Origin: Strigamia acuminata
Taxonomy: Eukaryota > Arthropoda > Chilopoda > Geophilomorpha > Linotaeniidae
Assembly: GCA_949358305.1 (NCBI GenBank)
Contig: OX442323.1
Span: 1,738,001-1,802,000, forward strand
DNA length: 64,000 nucleotides
Direction: 5' to 3'
Below are positions 1 to 11,611 of the stretch, piece by piece; position 1 is the stretch's first letter, and each line of letters begins with the position of its first letter. Under the pieces are notes generated by a model, which saw only the letters and a program-made list of their open reading frames with translations, had not been told where the DNA came from and made no database searches. A program made the position numbers and the translations under genes.

Positions 1-606
1 CCAGTCAAATAAGTTGACGGTGCGACGGTCGCCTTGTCAGCCACAAGTTTCTGTACAAGGGTCAGTAAAGCTGTCGACGGATCTTCCTTCACTCCATGGG
101 CTTCATAAAGCTGAACTCTTTCCATCAAATCATCCATAGCTGTAGGAAAAACTGTCATCAACCTGTCTTTTATCGGCTGTTTCATAGCCTGATAGACATA
201 GTTGATTTTCTGGGTTTCACTGAGGGCTGGTCTGGCAAATGAACACAAGTGGAGAACTTTCTTAATAAAGTCAATGGCTGTCCCTTCTTCATGCTTAAGG
301 GCGTGTAGGGTATTGAGGACGTGCTCGGGCCTACGGCGGAATTTTTTCTGCAATGCTGCTTTCCATTCGTCCCAAGCCCAGCTAGGGTTAGCTTGTAGCT
401 GCTCGACGTACCAGGAGAGCGCATCTTCCTTCATTACAATCGGCAGATGCTTGGCACGTTCCGTATCCGTAGCAACAATCGCTTCATAACCAACAATCCA
501 TTCGTCAATGTTCCCCGTTCTGGTATCATAATTGACTGGATTGCGCTTTTGCACTACTAGTCCTTTTAATAGGGTTTCCAACGTTGCAGTTGAGCTAGTC
601 GCCATC
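1..606 (-). CDS. Retrotransposon Gag (5' part, runs off the window)
   Basis: An open minus-strand frame runs from an ATG at 606 to the window edge, about 200 codons with no stop. It reads as a retrotransposon Gag core (Retrotrans_gag type): an N-terminal stretch, then a 'DEWIVGYEAIVATD' segment, the 'WYVEQLQANPSWAWDEWKAA' helix and a 'RRPEHVLNTLHALKHEEGT' segment typical of Ty3/Gypsy capsid. The frame stays open upstream of the ATG as far as a stop near 800 but has no earlier ATG, so 606 is the simplest start. It lies about 760 bp downstream of a primer binding site and LTR in the same orientation, so it is the first gene of a minus-strand LTR element whose pol would lie before base 1. No internal stop or frameshift is visible. 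The family is inferred from motif pattern only. Confidence 0.8.
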
Positions 607-1368
607 TTGACTTCTTCTAGAGGTTCACTATCCTCTGGTTCTATCTCACTATCCAAATGTTCATCAGACTTGAATTCTGTTGTTAATGTGTAGTGTCGCT
701 CTCTGTCTTCCGCAATTATACTTGATGATTTCTTGCGAAATGTTATATTTGAAGGATCCAGCTTCAATATGGATCCACTCCAACCATAGAAGGCACACAC
801 TCACAAAACACAAATTCACCTCACCTGTGAAACACTAATCACTAAAACACTTTCACCATGCTAAGGAGAAAAGAAAATAATTCATAATATTATTACTTAT
901 AACTGTGCATGAGTTAAAATTGTTTTAAAACTATTTACAATTCTTAAAATTATTCAAAATATGTATAACCTTAAAATGATTTATCATTAAAACTAGGCTT
1001 TAATTCTAAAATACTGTTTAATTGTTTTCAACTAATTAAATATTCAGTAACATGCAAACTCATTTAACATTCATGCTCAGTTTCAACTCAAACACTTAAA
1101 TATTCAACACTTTTACACAAGATAATTAAATATTCAACATTTTCACACAAAACAATTAAATATTCATTCCCAATTCTCAATTTTCACACTAAAATTGATT
1201 TTCACAAGTCTCTTTATTTGCTTTCAAATCTGATAATATTATAGGCAATTTGCTTTCTCAACCTTACTCATTTTCAGGGACAAATTTTCAACTATTTTAC
1301 TCAAAATTCCAGATTTTTACTAACATTTTAGCTCTTAAATAAAGCAATTATACAGGGTCTTTTAATTC

Positions 1369-1382
1369 CGCATCTCCACCAC
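1369..1382 (-). other. Primer binding site, tRNA-Ala type
   Basis: Three bases after the LTR end the minus strand reads TGGTGGAGATGCGG. The first 12 bases are complementary to the 3' end of eukaryotic tRNA-Ala(UGC) including CCA; the match breaks after that. This fixes the element's orientation and its LTR end. Confidence 0.65.
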
Positions 1383-1384
1383 TT

Positions 1385-1928
1385 TGTTACGTGTGGGTTG
1401 GGGTGATCCACACACATAACAAATGCTAATTAATTTAGCAAAGACCTTGAAATCCTTTAGGTGAAATGATTGAGAGAACTGATTTATCATTTAAATAAAT
1501 CTCTTTTATTCTATGGGACTTATTACAAACTTAACAAAATCAAATGATAAACATAATCCTTTATTTTACATAAACATAAAGCAAGAAAGCAAGAATGATA
1601 ATCAAATTATATCTCTATGAATTTGGAAAGGCGGGGTGGGACCAAGCGCTGTGTGCGCTGGTCCACAGAAGCCTTTACTTACCATGTTAACTGTTTGAGG
1701 CTCAGAACATTTCTGCTCTCTCAAACCCACTTAGCTCACCAGGTAAACTCTGGGTCCACCCCCGCTCTACTTGATTGATTAGTCCAGTTGCCCTGTGCAT
1801 AATTAACACAGTGACAACTGGTGAGCGGATTTGGAAACTCCAGTGTGCCTAGTGAGAGCTTTCAGAATTAATTCTCTAAACAGAGCGTTTAGGCCCGCTG
1901 TCGTACAGCGAGGTCTGCGCTCGTAACA
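1385..1928 (-). repeat. 5' LTR of the minus-strand retroelement
   Basis: On the minus strand the segment starts TGTTACG (1928) and ends CGTAACA (1385), a perfect 7-bp terminal inverted repeat with the usual TG...CA ends. It is 544 bp long. An AATAAA-type signal lies near 1500 on the minus strand. The last 37 bp (1385-1421) form an imperfect hairpin. The boundary at 1385 is fixed by the primer binding site three bases further on. The second LTR is outside the window, so identity and target duplication cannot be checked. Confidence 0.7.
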
Positions 1929-2457
1929 GTATCACACCTGAGTTCTACTTAAGAACCGGCTGTGAGATAGTTTAATGTACAACATCGTCCATTAATAAAT
2001 GATAATAAAATGACTGCCAATAAATGTGTTTCATACATAACTCGTTTCAACTAAAACGCTACTGGAATTATACTAAGTTTTAGTTTGAAGAGCCAAAAAC
2101 AATTTCCTTTTGTCGGTTGTTTATCAGCTATGGTAGCCAAATAGATGGCGCCGGTTGTGGGAGTACGGTACTGAAAATCGCCAAAATCAGTTAATCGGCA
2201 CCGATTCGGCCAAAATATCTTAACTGTGTTCACACATGCTAAACCAAATTCAAAATTGGCTCTTTGGCTTAGGGTTATCCAATAGATAATTTCGCTTAAT
2301 CTGTTGAACAGAAGACGTGTGGACGGGAAAGTTAAATCAATTAAGACTGACAGGAACATAAGCTTTGTCCCTCCCGAGTCCCAATCTTGAAATCAAAAAA
2401 AAATCAAACGGGTGAACAGGTCACTACTAGGACATTTTAAAATCGTAAAGGAAGCTA
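1929..2457. other. Non-coding stretch, nothing recognised
   Basis: Sequence between the LTR at 1928 and the Tc1-like relic at 2458. The longest minus-strand reading frame (2051-2359) has no recognisable motif and is probably chance. Confidence 0.4.
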
Positions 2458-2965
2458 CAGTGGGGGTCAAAAGTAAGTTTACAAACGCATCATGTTGATT
2501 CTCCCGGTTGTATCTCGGGAAAAAAGAGAGGAAAATTAATGAAATTTTAACTGGATGCTTGTACAACATCCTACTTTATTCACCTAAAATTTTATCAAAA
2601 TCTATCCATCAGTTTCCGAGAAAAAAATTTTTTTGTGAAGCAACACCAAAAAGTAAGAGGCAAAAATAAGTTTACAAACTCTGTTTACCATCGAGAAACC
2701 TTACAACAATGTCTGCTAAGACTTTGTTGGCCCTCCTTTAGCCTGTAGTATTGCTTTCAATCATTCAGCCATACTTTCAAGCAGTAGCACTGATGGAGAT
2801 ATTTTACACCAATCTTCAAAATTTGCTAATTTTAATCATGGAACGTCTTTCCTAGAACTCTAGGAGGAACTATTTGTTCCAAATCAAGAAATTATCTCAT
2901 AAATGTTCAATTGGATTAAGGTTAAAATAACTGAGAAGGCCATTAAAGTAGTCTGATTTTTTTTT
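2458..2965 (-). pseudogene. Tc1/mariner transposase relic (C-terminal part)
   Basis: At 2456-2460 a TA dinucleotide is followed by CAGTGGGGGTC, a Tc1-like terminal sequence. Reading the minus strand inward gives the transposase C-terminus: 'NLNPIEHL' near 2905-2930 (the Tc1 motif DLNPIEHLW with its tryptophan codon lost) and 'LESMAE' followed by 'AILQAKGGPTKS' near 2715-2790. Several stops and at least one frame change break it. The N-terminal DNA-binding part and the second inverted repeat were not found. It is a dead, 5'-truncated transposon copy. Confidence 0.65.
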
Positions 2966-3180
2966 TTGGTGTGAAACACTCTCGCGCAAATTTCGTTGTA
3001 TGTTTTTGGTTGTTGTCCTGTTGCTACAACACCAACACCAATATTTTTTTATTCATCAAGATTTCTTTCTTAAATGTCTCTGTAAACATAGGGATACATT
3101 ATTTCATCGATGGATTGGAGATTTCCTATCTTTCACATCCCCAAACCAACACTAATAAAGAGTGTTTTACCGCTACCGAA

Positions 3181-3400
3181 ACGTAAGAAATATTTATGTC
3201 ACACCCATACAGATAAATCAAATTAATTTTTTATAGGAAAACTCGGTCGGCCACCCAAAAGTTCTTCTGTTCTGAAAGCCCTTGGAACATTATTTGATTT
3301 TGTCATTGGTTTCATTACAAACACGTGCGATGACGTTTACAAAGTGTTGAGCGATTGTATTTGCGATTTTCATTTACAACATTCTCTACGATGGACAGAA
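3181..3400 (+). repeat. Diverged direct repeat, copy 1
   Basis: About 200 bp beginning 'taagaaatatttatgtcaca' recur, diverged, at about 3905-4090 in the same orientation. Shared blocks include an A+T-rich start, a '(g)gccggccac'-like core and 'gtacaaagtg(t)tg'. It directly precedes the transposase relic at 3395 and may be part of that transposon family. The second copy has no transposase tail. Confidence 0.45.
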
Positions 3401-3554
3401 GTTCAATAACACTGATGACTTATGGAATTCTATCCTTGATGCCAGTGAAAAGCTGCAGAATGAGAAAACTGATGTTCTGCTTAATTTGTACAGCACTTTC
3501 CCACACAGACTCACCAAAGTGCTTGTGAACAAAGGTGGTGAGACCAAACACTAG
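3395..3554 (+). pseudogene. Second Tc1/mariner transposase C-terminal relic
   Basis: The plus strand reads 'DDLWNSILDASEKLQNEKTD' and then 'YSTFPHRLTKVLVNKGGETK' ending in TAG at 3552-3554. This matches the C-terminal pattern of Tc1 transposases (short helix, then a basic stretch ending KGG-T-K). It is opposite in orientation to the relic at 2458-2965 and different in sequence, so it is another insertion. No terminal repeat was found. Confidence 0.5.
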
Positions 3555-3904
3555 TGTGCATCATCATAATCAGTTTGAATGCAACAAGATTGCCATTATT
3601 CTAAAGTGATAAAAAAGATTTGACTTGGAGAATTTGAAAAAAAATCAAAATTTCCTTCTCATTGTTAATATTGACTAATTATAATTTCTATTTTTATATT
3701 GTTTAGGGTTATTTTACATGTAGATTTCAAATAAAAAATTAATTTTGCCATTAGTCTGGTCCTTCTATAAAATATCAGGTGGTCAAAAAAATTTTCAAAG
3801 AAGAAGTCTAAAAATGGCCCTTGAAACGACTCGCACAAACTAACCTGTTTTGTTGCGAGGTTGCGACAATTTTTGAACGCCCAGAAATGGCGACCGGACC
3901 GAAA

Positions 3905-4090
3905 GATAAGAAATATTTATTTCACACCGAGACAGAAAAATTAAATTAATTTTTTTGTAGCAAAACTTGGCCGGCCACTGACGAATTCGGTCATGAAAGC
4001 ACTTCGAACATTATTTCATTGTCATAAACTTTAATCGAAATTCGTGTGACAATTTGTACAAAGTGGTTGTGTCACTGCTTGTATTTACCG
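3905..4090 (+). repeat. Diverged direct repeat, copy 2
   Basis: Partner of the repeat at 3181-3400, with scattered substitutions and small gaps. It carries no coding remnant that I recognise. Confidence 0.4.
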
Positions 4091-4214
4091 ATGCCTATGG
4101 GATTAGAGCGGATTAGAGCGAACGGATTTGAGCGAATGACAGTGCAATTTTTTAAATTTTTAATTAATTTTTGAATTCATATAAAATAAAATAAATCTAA
4201 GCTTATGATCACAA

Positions 4215-4430
4215 TATCCAAAGAGAATGGGCAATATGACTGTACCAAGCACATATTACGCACAGTACATGTTCGCCAAAGAGAAAGTAGAATTGAAAAA
4301 AATCAAGATCAATTTCATACCAAGTGAGCAGATGCTAGCAGACCATTAACGAAAGCTATCTCCGGGAACAAGCTGAAAGACTTCATTGGGACGCTCGAAA
4401 TGGAGAGAAAAGCTTGAAGAGAAGGCACAA
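4215..4430 (+). pseudogene. Copia-type pol relic (RNase H tail)
   Basis: Fragments in shifted frames read 'KIKINFIPSEQMLAD' and 'LTKAISGNKLKDFIGTLEME'. This is the usual C-terminus of Copia polyproteins, where a segment like 'V.T.EM.AD.LTKAL' ends RNase H. Frameshifts and stops separate the pieces. A purine-rich tract and an LTR-like sequence follow, as expected at the 3' end of such an element. Confidence 0.6.
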
Positions 4431-4500
4431 GATTGAACTATAACTATTTACGTTTTTTTTTTATTCTAAATTGGTTTTAAACAGATGAAAGAGGGGAATT

Positions 4501-4690
4501 TGTGAGTGTGTAATCTGCTTAAAACCTATTATGGCGCTCAAGCGCAATATTATTGTTGTTGTTTACTGTATTGGTAACTAGGCAACTTTGTTCCGTAGTC
4601 TGCTTGAAAAATGAGCAATGTATTTATACAGAATAAACCTGTTTAAAGTTGTTTTGCAAACCAAGATCCAATTTATTTTAACAAAACACA
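4501..4690 (+). repeat. Probable 3' LTR remnant of the Copia relic
   Basis: It begins TGTGAGTG directly after the polypurine tract 'gatgaaagaggggaa' (4484-4498) and contains an AATAAA-type signal near 4632. The 3' end is uncertain and no second copy is in the window. Confidence 0.45.
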
Positions 4691-4699
4691 GACAAAATC

Positions 4700-7234
4700 A
4701 TTTCGTTTGCAGCGTGACAACCTGAAAATTCAGTCTAGCGTTAGGGCCATCGCGCTGGCTTTAGCGCCCCTTTGGATCTAGACAGAAACTAATTGCTACA
4801 GACGAGGACATCCTCAAAAGGAAACTTCTGAACATTTGCCGGAAACTTCAAAATCATAATGCTAAGCACTAAAAAAAAGCTTGAGCGCAAAATGCAAAAC
4901 GCAAACTACTATAAACAGAATAGATAAGATCGAAAAGAGCTGGCAATTCAAAATCGGCAAGATCAAAATTCAGAGATGAACAGGGGAGACAGTAAAGTCA
5001 GTTATCAACATTAAACCCAGCACAACAGTAGGACCGAGTAGTAAAGCGATTTAGAAGTCTATTACTATGTTATTTAAACATTCAAAACTACTTCCTACTA
5101 AAGACGGAGTTGTCAGGATTAAAGACTTCAAGCTGCACAAAAAAGGAAATACTTTGGCTATAAGTCATTGATGATCTTGAATCTGAGATAAACAGAAGCT
5201 TAGAAAGAACTGAGGCTTTACTGAGAACCCTTTTAGAGGACAACTTCCAAACAGTAGGGTATTCATGGGAAGACCTTTTCCAATAGAAGTGGTCGCTTGG
5301 AAACGTCAAATTAACCTAACTAAATGACATCATTTTGATGAACAAAGAATTGTGGAATTTCAAAGAGTTTAGACGTAAGAAATTCTAGACCGCTAATCAT
5401 TCAATAAACATATCTAAAAACATTGATCAAATAACCTTAAATTCAGTCTGAAAAATAACTCTCCAGACGTGAGAGAAAAAAGGTAAAAGCTATGTCCTGA
5501 GCTCATTGTAAACTCAAAGGCACATGTTGTGGCCCTACAAAGTTTAATTATGGAGACTGGCAAAAGGAAAAACAAACGGGTGTTGTTTGTGGAAAAAAGT
5601 TCAATTTATACAAAAATGGAACTGAAGAACACGTAGTTAGTTGTGTTACCTTCTGAAATTTACATATGAAAATTTAGAAAAATATAAAATGCTCAAATGC
5701 ATATTGTTTTGCCCAAGAAGATTAATTGTGAGTGACCAAAATAAATAATTTTTTACAAATCTATATGTATGTTTGTTTTGTCAACCGTAATCAAATTGGC
5801 GAATGCCACACTCCTATTCATTGGAATGCAGTCTTACAACATAAAATGATTTGTAACCATTTTCCAGGAATAAATGAATGAACAACTCTAAGCAGTTGAA
5901 CACTCTTCTAACCAGTCACAACTTACGATGTGCAGTCAATAAAAAAAATTCGAAATTCAGTCTGTAAACTCAAAGCCATTCTACGAAGAGATCCATTTCA
6001 ATTAAACAAAGATAATACTTAAAATAAAATCCAAATTTTGAACTTCTTTCTAGACAAGAAATACTAACTAATATCAAACCAGTACCTAACTTAAAATCCA
6101 ATCATAATACGGTCCTGCATGCATACAATTGAAAAAAAAGGAATGAAAATTGTGAAAAATATCAAAAATATCAAATGGAAGGCAGCATCATTATTGGTTT
6201 AAAATGTCATTTTTTGAAGTTTATGACCATCCTCTGAGCCACTGATCACTTTAAAAATAAAAAACAGGTTTCAGAAATCAAATCCCACGAAAAATGGCAA
6301 ATGCCATTACCAATCACGAAATCCCACAAGACAAATTCAATTTCTTCAATTTCAAATGAAAAATTCAACCAAACTTTGAAAACCCACCAAAAAGCTCCTA
6401 AAGGCACATCAAATAATATTCTTGCCAAATAAATACTCAACCGCTGTATTTCTGACGAAATACAGAAGAAAATACATTTCGAACTAAATAACGTGATAAA
6501 CGAACAGCATGTCGAACACCAAAATCTTGCTGTTCAACTCGCCTCGTGCTGATCGAGACGAAATTACGAGACAGATTATTGTTTAGCGTCTCGTATTGTT
6601 TATAGCTTCGTCATAAACTCTCAGTAGATGGCGCATTAGGGCCACCATATAGAAAATGACAGTTACTCCCACCAGAGCGGCGCTGCAACTCAAGAGCCAG
6701 GGAATTTTGAAGTTGAATAAAAATGAAAAATAAATGATAAATCAAAATCAAAGTTTGGAAATGATAAACTTCAGATGAATTGTTAGAGTTTAACTTCAGC
6801 TTCTATTTAAAAAAAATGGATTTTTAGACTTACGAATAAAATGCTATTTGGTTTTTTTCCCACAATTATGTATCCCCAAAAAATATTCCCGGCTAAACTG
6901 CTAAACCTGTATATTTTATCAGCTCTTTATTCTATTTATAAAAGCTAAAATAACTTCCAATTTTTCTTTTTCCGTTTGATATTGATGCAGTTTAAAAAAC
7001 GATAATCAATCCACCAAACTAATTTCCTCTCGTTTCATTCTATCTCAAATGGAACTCGACAAACTGATAGAGTGGACCATTTTTCAACTGTCGTGGAACG
7101 AATGGAATTTGTGTTTCCATACTTACAAGTTAGTTTCCATAATGAATTTCAATCGATATAATTGTTTCTCGTTTTATTTGTTTTTACTGTACAAGAACAT
7201 TGTTTATGCGGAACTAAAACGATATTAGTAGTGT
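4700..7234. other. Gene-poor stretch
   Basis: About 2.5 kb of AT-rich sequence with only short frames and no recognised protein motif. Near 6540-6600 there is a small inverted repeat (cgagacg ... cgtctcg). I see no transposon ends or conserved gene here. Confidence 0.4.
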
Positions 7235-8770
7235 TTAACAGGCGTTTTGTACACTCGCGAGTAAATTCAGCGCAATTTCGTCTCGTTTCGTGTGTTCTGC
7301 GACAACGTCGGCCTTGTTGAAGTAGGAAACTTCGTAAAACTTGTCCACATTGTGGTTCTCCATCTCTATTTCCTTCTCGTTTTCCATGACGCATAAATTA
7401 TGTAAAACGCAACCGGCGATTATCACTTTGGGAATGAGATCCAAGCGCGACATGTTTAAAAACGTGAGTCTTTGGAACCGAGATAGGAATAATTTGAACA
7501 CGGTTTTGATAGTGTCGTGCACCAGTCTGTGCGCGTTGTTGTACGATTCGTATTCGGCTCTCCACGACTGTTGTTCGTCGTACGGGGGCAGCGTGTAGTC
7601 GGTTGCCGGATAAGCGCCGCTCGCCACCAGGTAACTGTTATCGAAGAGAATTTCGTGCGGCATTTCCTCGATTTTTTCGTAGAGCGGACTGCTGGTCCAC
7701 ACGTCGGATTCGTGCGTCGCACCGGGAGGACCGGCTAATACGTTTATAAACTCGCATTGGTGGTTGCAGATTCCCTAGACACAACACATCAATAATCGAT
7801 AAAACAAAGTTGCAATCATGCTTTTTGCTAGTTTTCATCAAAATAAAGCTTGTTTTTTGCACTTTTGTTCGGGAAAAACATCAATTTTGACACCAAAATG
7901 AGGTAAATTCAACTAGTTTGAAATGTCTTTCTCGTCAAAACGAGTCAAATTCAATATATTGAGACAAATTTTGCTTTACCTGTAATATAACGGAATGAAA
8001 TCCATGTCTGTTGTGAAATATGTCATCGTTATTCGAAGGCTTCGGAATGGTCACGTGAATAATCCCGATTGCGCCCATAACCGATGGCAATCCCGACATT
8101 TTTTCGAATCCATCCATTATGTTCTTTGCTTCGTCTATGCTCGGCCATTTAATGTACTCGTGCGAAATGGAATGCAATGTCACGCAGAATATTTCAAACG
8201 CTCGATGCGCGTGGCCTTTACCGATGCCAAACCTGAAAAATATTCAAAATCATCATTAACATCGGCATCACCGGCATTTCACATTTAATTTAATTTTAAA
8301 CCTGACTGAAACACTGCGAAATCCTTCCTGGTTCGTTAACAACCAAACGGATAGAAGAACCATTTTCCTCAACGGCATAATCGGACGTCCACGTTGAACT
8401 GGCTTAATATTTGTCTTCTCAACTAACTCGATGATTTTCTACTAAAAAGAAAAATAATTAATTTAGAAAACAAAATTTAAATTGTAAATTCATAGAGTTT
8501 ACGTACCTGAACGGTTGATTTCTTCATTTTAAAATGAACTTGGAAATCTAGGGATGGGAATTCCGACTCGATGTAATCTTCGTTTCGTGCCAGTTTAATT
8601 TTCTTTTCGCATTGATTTTCATCGTTTTCTTTGTCCGCGAGTGCAATGAGAATGTCGTCGTTTTTTCGTTTCCGTCGTTCGTCCATCAGATAATTCAACA
8701 AAGTTGGTGGTTCCGTTAAAACACTCAACAAAGTTGGGGCGCACGAGAGTATTAACTTAAGTTCGTCCAT
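7235..8770 (-). CDS. Harbinger-derived nuclease-like protein (HARBI1-like), catalytic triad lost
   Basis: Four exons splice in frame: 8770-8507, 8438-8302, 8232-7980 and 7774-7235 (397 aa from the first in-frame ATG; an upstream exon is possible because the frame is open to about 8898). Exons 3-4 are the DDE superfamily endonuclease fold of PIF/Harbinger transposases. Landmarks align with HARBI1: 'GAIGIIHVTI', 'HRHGFHSVILQGIC', 'GPPGATHESDVWTSSPLY', 'ASGAYPATDYTLPPY', 'LSRFQRL' and 'IIAGCVLHNLC'. All three catalytic acids are replaced: the DGTH aspartate by glycine, the GDSGY aspartate by serine and the VIE glutamate by lysine. HARBI1-type proteins derive from transposases and bind DNA in the nucleus. 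With intact exons and no inverted repeats found, this looks like a host gene rather than a mobile element. The promoter region is shared with CENATAC. Confidence 0.82.
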
Positions 8771-8889
8771 TTTAGGACCTTTATCTGTCACTATTTCGAT
8801 TGTTTTTAGCAAACACGAGAAAAGCACTCCGTAAACATCAACTTTTCCTAAGGCTTCGTAATCGTTTTCCTCGCTCCCGCTTAGTGGCA

Positions 8890-9111
8890 GGACTAGTCAG
8901 TAAACCGTATATGCTATCGTAATCTTTAATAATAGAAAATATTTTTAGGTCTTCATTAATTACAATTTAAAATAAAACACAAATAATAATTTTTATTTTA
9001 GACAACATTGATGGGGTCACGTGACCGCGTCTAGCCAATCCCTTTCGAGACGCGTGCAGTTTGATATCCCGCACCAAAGCGCAGCGACGATACTGCTTAT
9101 TTCAACTTACC
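8890..9111. promoter_or_regulatory. Divergent promoter region (Harbinger-derived gene / CENATAC)
   Basis: About 220 bp separate the two divergent genes. It contains a perfect 12-bp palindrome GGTCACGTGACC (9015-9026, an E-box of USF/TFE type) and a CCAAT box (9035-9039), followed by a short GC-richer stretch. The role is inferred from position and motifs only. Confidence 0.45.
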
Positions 9112-10443
9112 ATGGCTTCGAAGAGTGTCGTCGATTATAATTATTGTAAAATTTGCTGTACAAATTATAGCGAAGGCAAACGTCACGTGTATTCGAAGAA
9201 ACACAAGGAGTTGGGCAATAAGATTGTCAACAAGTTTATAACGAGGGTAAGCATCGAGAGCGTTTCCACTATTTGTTTACTTGATTTTTATTTATAGACA
9301 AAAAATGTGAAAATGTCACCAAATCGGACCCAACTTGTTTATATTTAAATTAATGCATCTTTCATTTGTCTGTTGAACAAATTTGTCCATTTTTTTCGTT
9401 ACAAAATGAACCTTAACAGAAAGATTTTAGATATCGGATGGTTTGAAGTTGTTGGAAAATCCGCTAGTCGACGATAATTTCAGTGAATCTGGAAGAAGAT
9501 TTTGGTGTTATTCGTGCGAAATTGATATAAATGTGCACCAGAAACAAGAGACGGTGCTTTTGCATTACTCTGGAATGATTAATCATCTTGCGAGGTAAAA
9601 ATAAAAATAAAAATAAAAAATGTCAATTATTATTTAATTTGAAGAGAATTATTGTTATTTGAATTTCAGTTTGTCTCATTTATGGAAGTTAAAAACGTTC
9701 TTTCGAACGAACGGTTTGGATCGTAATTTGTTACCGCAGTGTTACGTGACGCAGGAAAAATTGTCGACGTAAATTTGGTTTTTCAGTGAATTAATTACTA
9801 AATGTTAAAATGAAAAAATTGTTTATTTTAGATTTATGAGTGCGAGTTCGAAGCAGAAGAACCAGATATTGCGAGCTAAGGAGGAGAAAATTAAACTTGT
9901 AAGTAAAAATGAATCGAAAAGTTTTGTTTCGTTTAGTTTAGATTTCTTTTATTTTGTTTCATTTGATTTTAGGATGCGAAACTAATTAACGAAGTTGAAG
10001 CAATAAGAAGATCGGTGGTTAAGGATGCTCCTAAATGTATTTCTGACATTAATCAGCCTTCGACGTCGAATTCGCAGCTTCCTCCGTGGCTGCAAGATGA
10101 TTCAGACGTGATTGGACCGACCAAACAGGATTTCGATAAACACGGTAGTGTAGTGTGTGTTTGAAATGATTTTCTTTTCAATTTGTACTGATCGGATTAT
10201 TTTGAATAGTGCCTAAGAAGCCCAAACTTCCAGAGAATCGCGTGGGTGCGCATTTTGATCGAACAACGCCTGTTGACGACGATTGGTTGCCCGAGTTCGG
10301 ACGAGTGTGGAACCATGGTCGTCGCTTACAATCTAAGTAATGAAAAATTTTTTTAAAAAAAGTCACCAGGAACATAACTAATTTAGATATATTTTTAAAA
10401 TGCTTTTAGACAAGAATTTAGCAGGAAATGGAAGAAAAGCTGA
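9112..10443 (+). CDS. CENATAC: CENATAC / CCDC84 homologue, minor-spliceosome zinc-finger protein
   Basis: Seven exons join in frame: 9112-9246, 9431-9594, 9670-9768, 9832-9898, 9973-10144, 10210-10336 and 10410-10443 (265 aa). The start is ATG 9112 in a good context (accATGGCT). The N-terminus has the C2H2-like finger 'YCKICCTNYSEGKRHVYSKK' with H at the end. A second finger-like part reads 'WCYSCEIDI' and 'LHYSGMINHLASLSHLWKLK'. The C-terminus carries the family signature 'PPWLQDD' ... 'RVGAHFDR' ... 'DWLPEFGRVWNHGRR', which fixes the assignment. In vertebrates the protein supports splicing of AT-AC (U12-type) introns and has been linked to centrosomes. All six introns here are ordinary GT-AG. 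Neighbour of the Harbinger-derived gene, head to head. Confidence 0.93.
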
Positions 10444-11611
10444 TGATTTGTGTGTGAAACGAGAGGAGATAAACATTAAATGGCTCTATAGTGTGTCTAT
10501 AGTGTGTATTCGAGGTAAAATTGGCCAATTTTTGTAAAGATTGGTCCAATTTCAGATGGTTTTGTCAATCCGCCCCTGCTAAGAGGCAATTTGCAGATGA
10601 TTATTTTATTTCGCATCATCAGGTTGGAAATTGAAGAATTGATTGTGTATCTAAATTAGATTTTCAACTACAGACGACACTTTTAGGTCGTTTTTTTTTT
10701 GTTTTATAATATTTTTAATTGTTTAATCATTGGAGCATTAAGTGCATCATATGAATGAATTGAATAAATTGATGTAGAAATTGGTCGAGCATATTGTCGC
10801 ATGGAACGGAATCCTGAATAAAATTCTCGATAATAACTATAAATAAATAACTGTAAAAAATTACTGAACATTCAGTTCACCCATATGTGACATCTGGACC
10901 TACAAGTAAATGTCAATAGCAATACTTCCAGAGTTTCAAAAAATCGAGTTTCTCGGCTGTGTAGTAAAGAGGACATGTAGATTTGAAAACGTAGAAATCC
11001 CTTGGTGGAGGCGATTCGTTAACACACAAGCGCAAGAAGCGTGAGCTTAGGAACTAATAGCCGTAGCATATCACACGGATATTAGTAAGGGATTAGCTAG
11101 TTGATAGTTTCATTTTAGGAAATTCTTGTCCACAAAGCTTCTGATTTTACGTGTGTTCAATTCTGATTTTACGTGTACTCAATTGGGGATCAGTGGCGTA
11201 GCAAGACATCAATGGGCCTGTGTGCAAGTTGGATGATGGGCCCTTTAGCAAAGCCACAGTTTAGGATTTTCATCCTCCAAAAACCTAAAATGCTAAAATA
11301 GAAAAAAAAGAAAAAAGCTCACCATTAATCCTCCGTGGGCCCTCTAGGGATATATTTTAGAGGGCCATAACACTACCGGAGACTCAATGTCCGATATCAT
11401 TGATTTCCATGACCCAAATTGTGGCCATTCCTTGTGAGTGAATACCTTATGCACCAACTGTTGGATATCATCAGAGACATTGGAAATAGCCATTATACTT
11501 GACACACAAATTCCTCTTTGTTGTAACGGGACAAATAAAAATCTTTATTTTGTAATCGGTCACACGAAGGAAGAAGACATGAAATGCCAACATTCTACGA
11601 TTGATCAAAAA
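10444..11611. other. Intergenic, with a MITE-like fragment
   Basis: No gene recognised. Near 11190 the sequence starts CAGTGGCGTAGCAAG and is followed by ggcc/gggccc-rich blocks up to about 11390, as in one end of a hAT-type miniature element, but the matching inverted end was not found. Confidence 0.35.
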
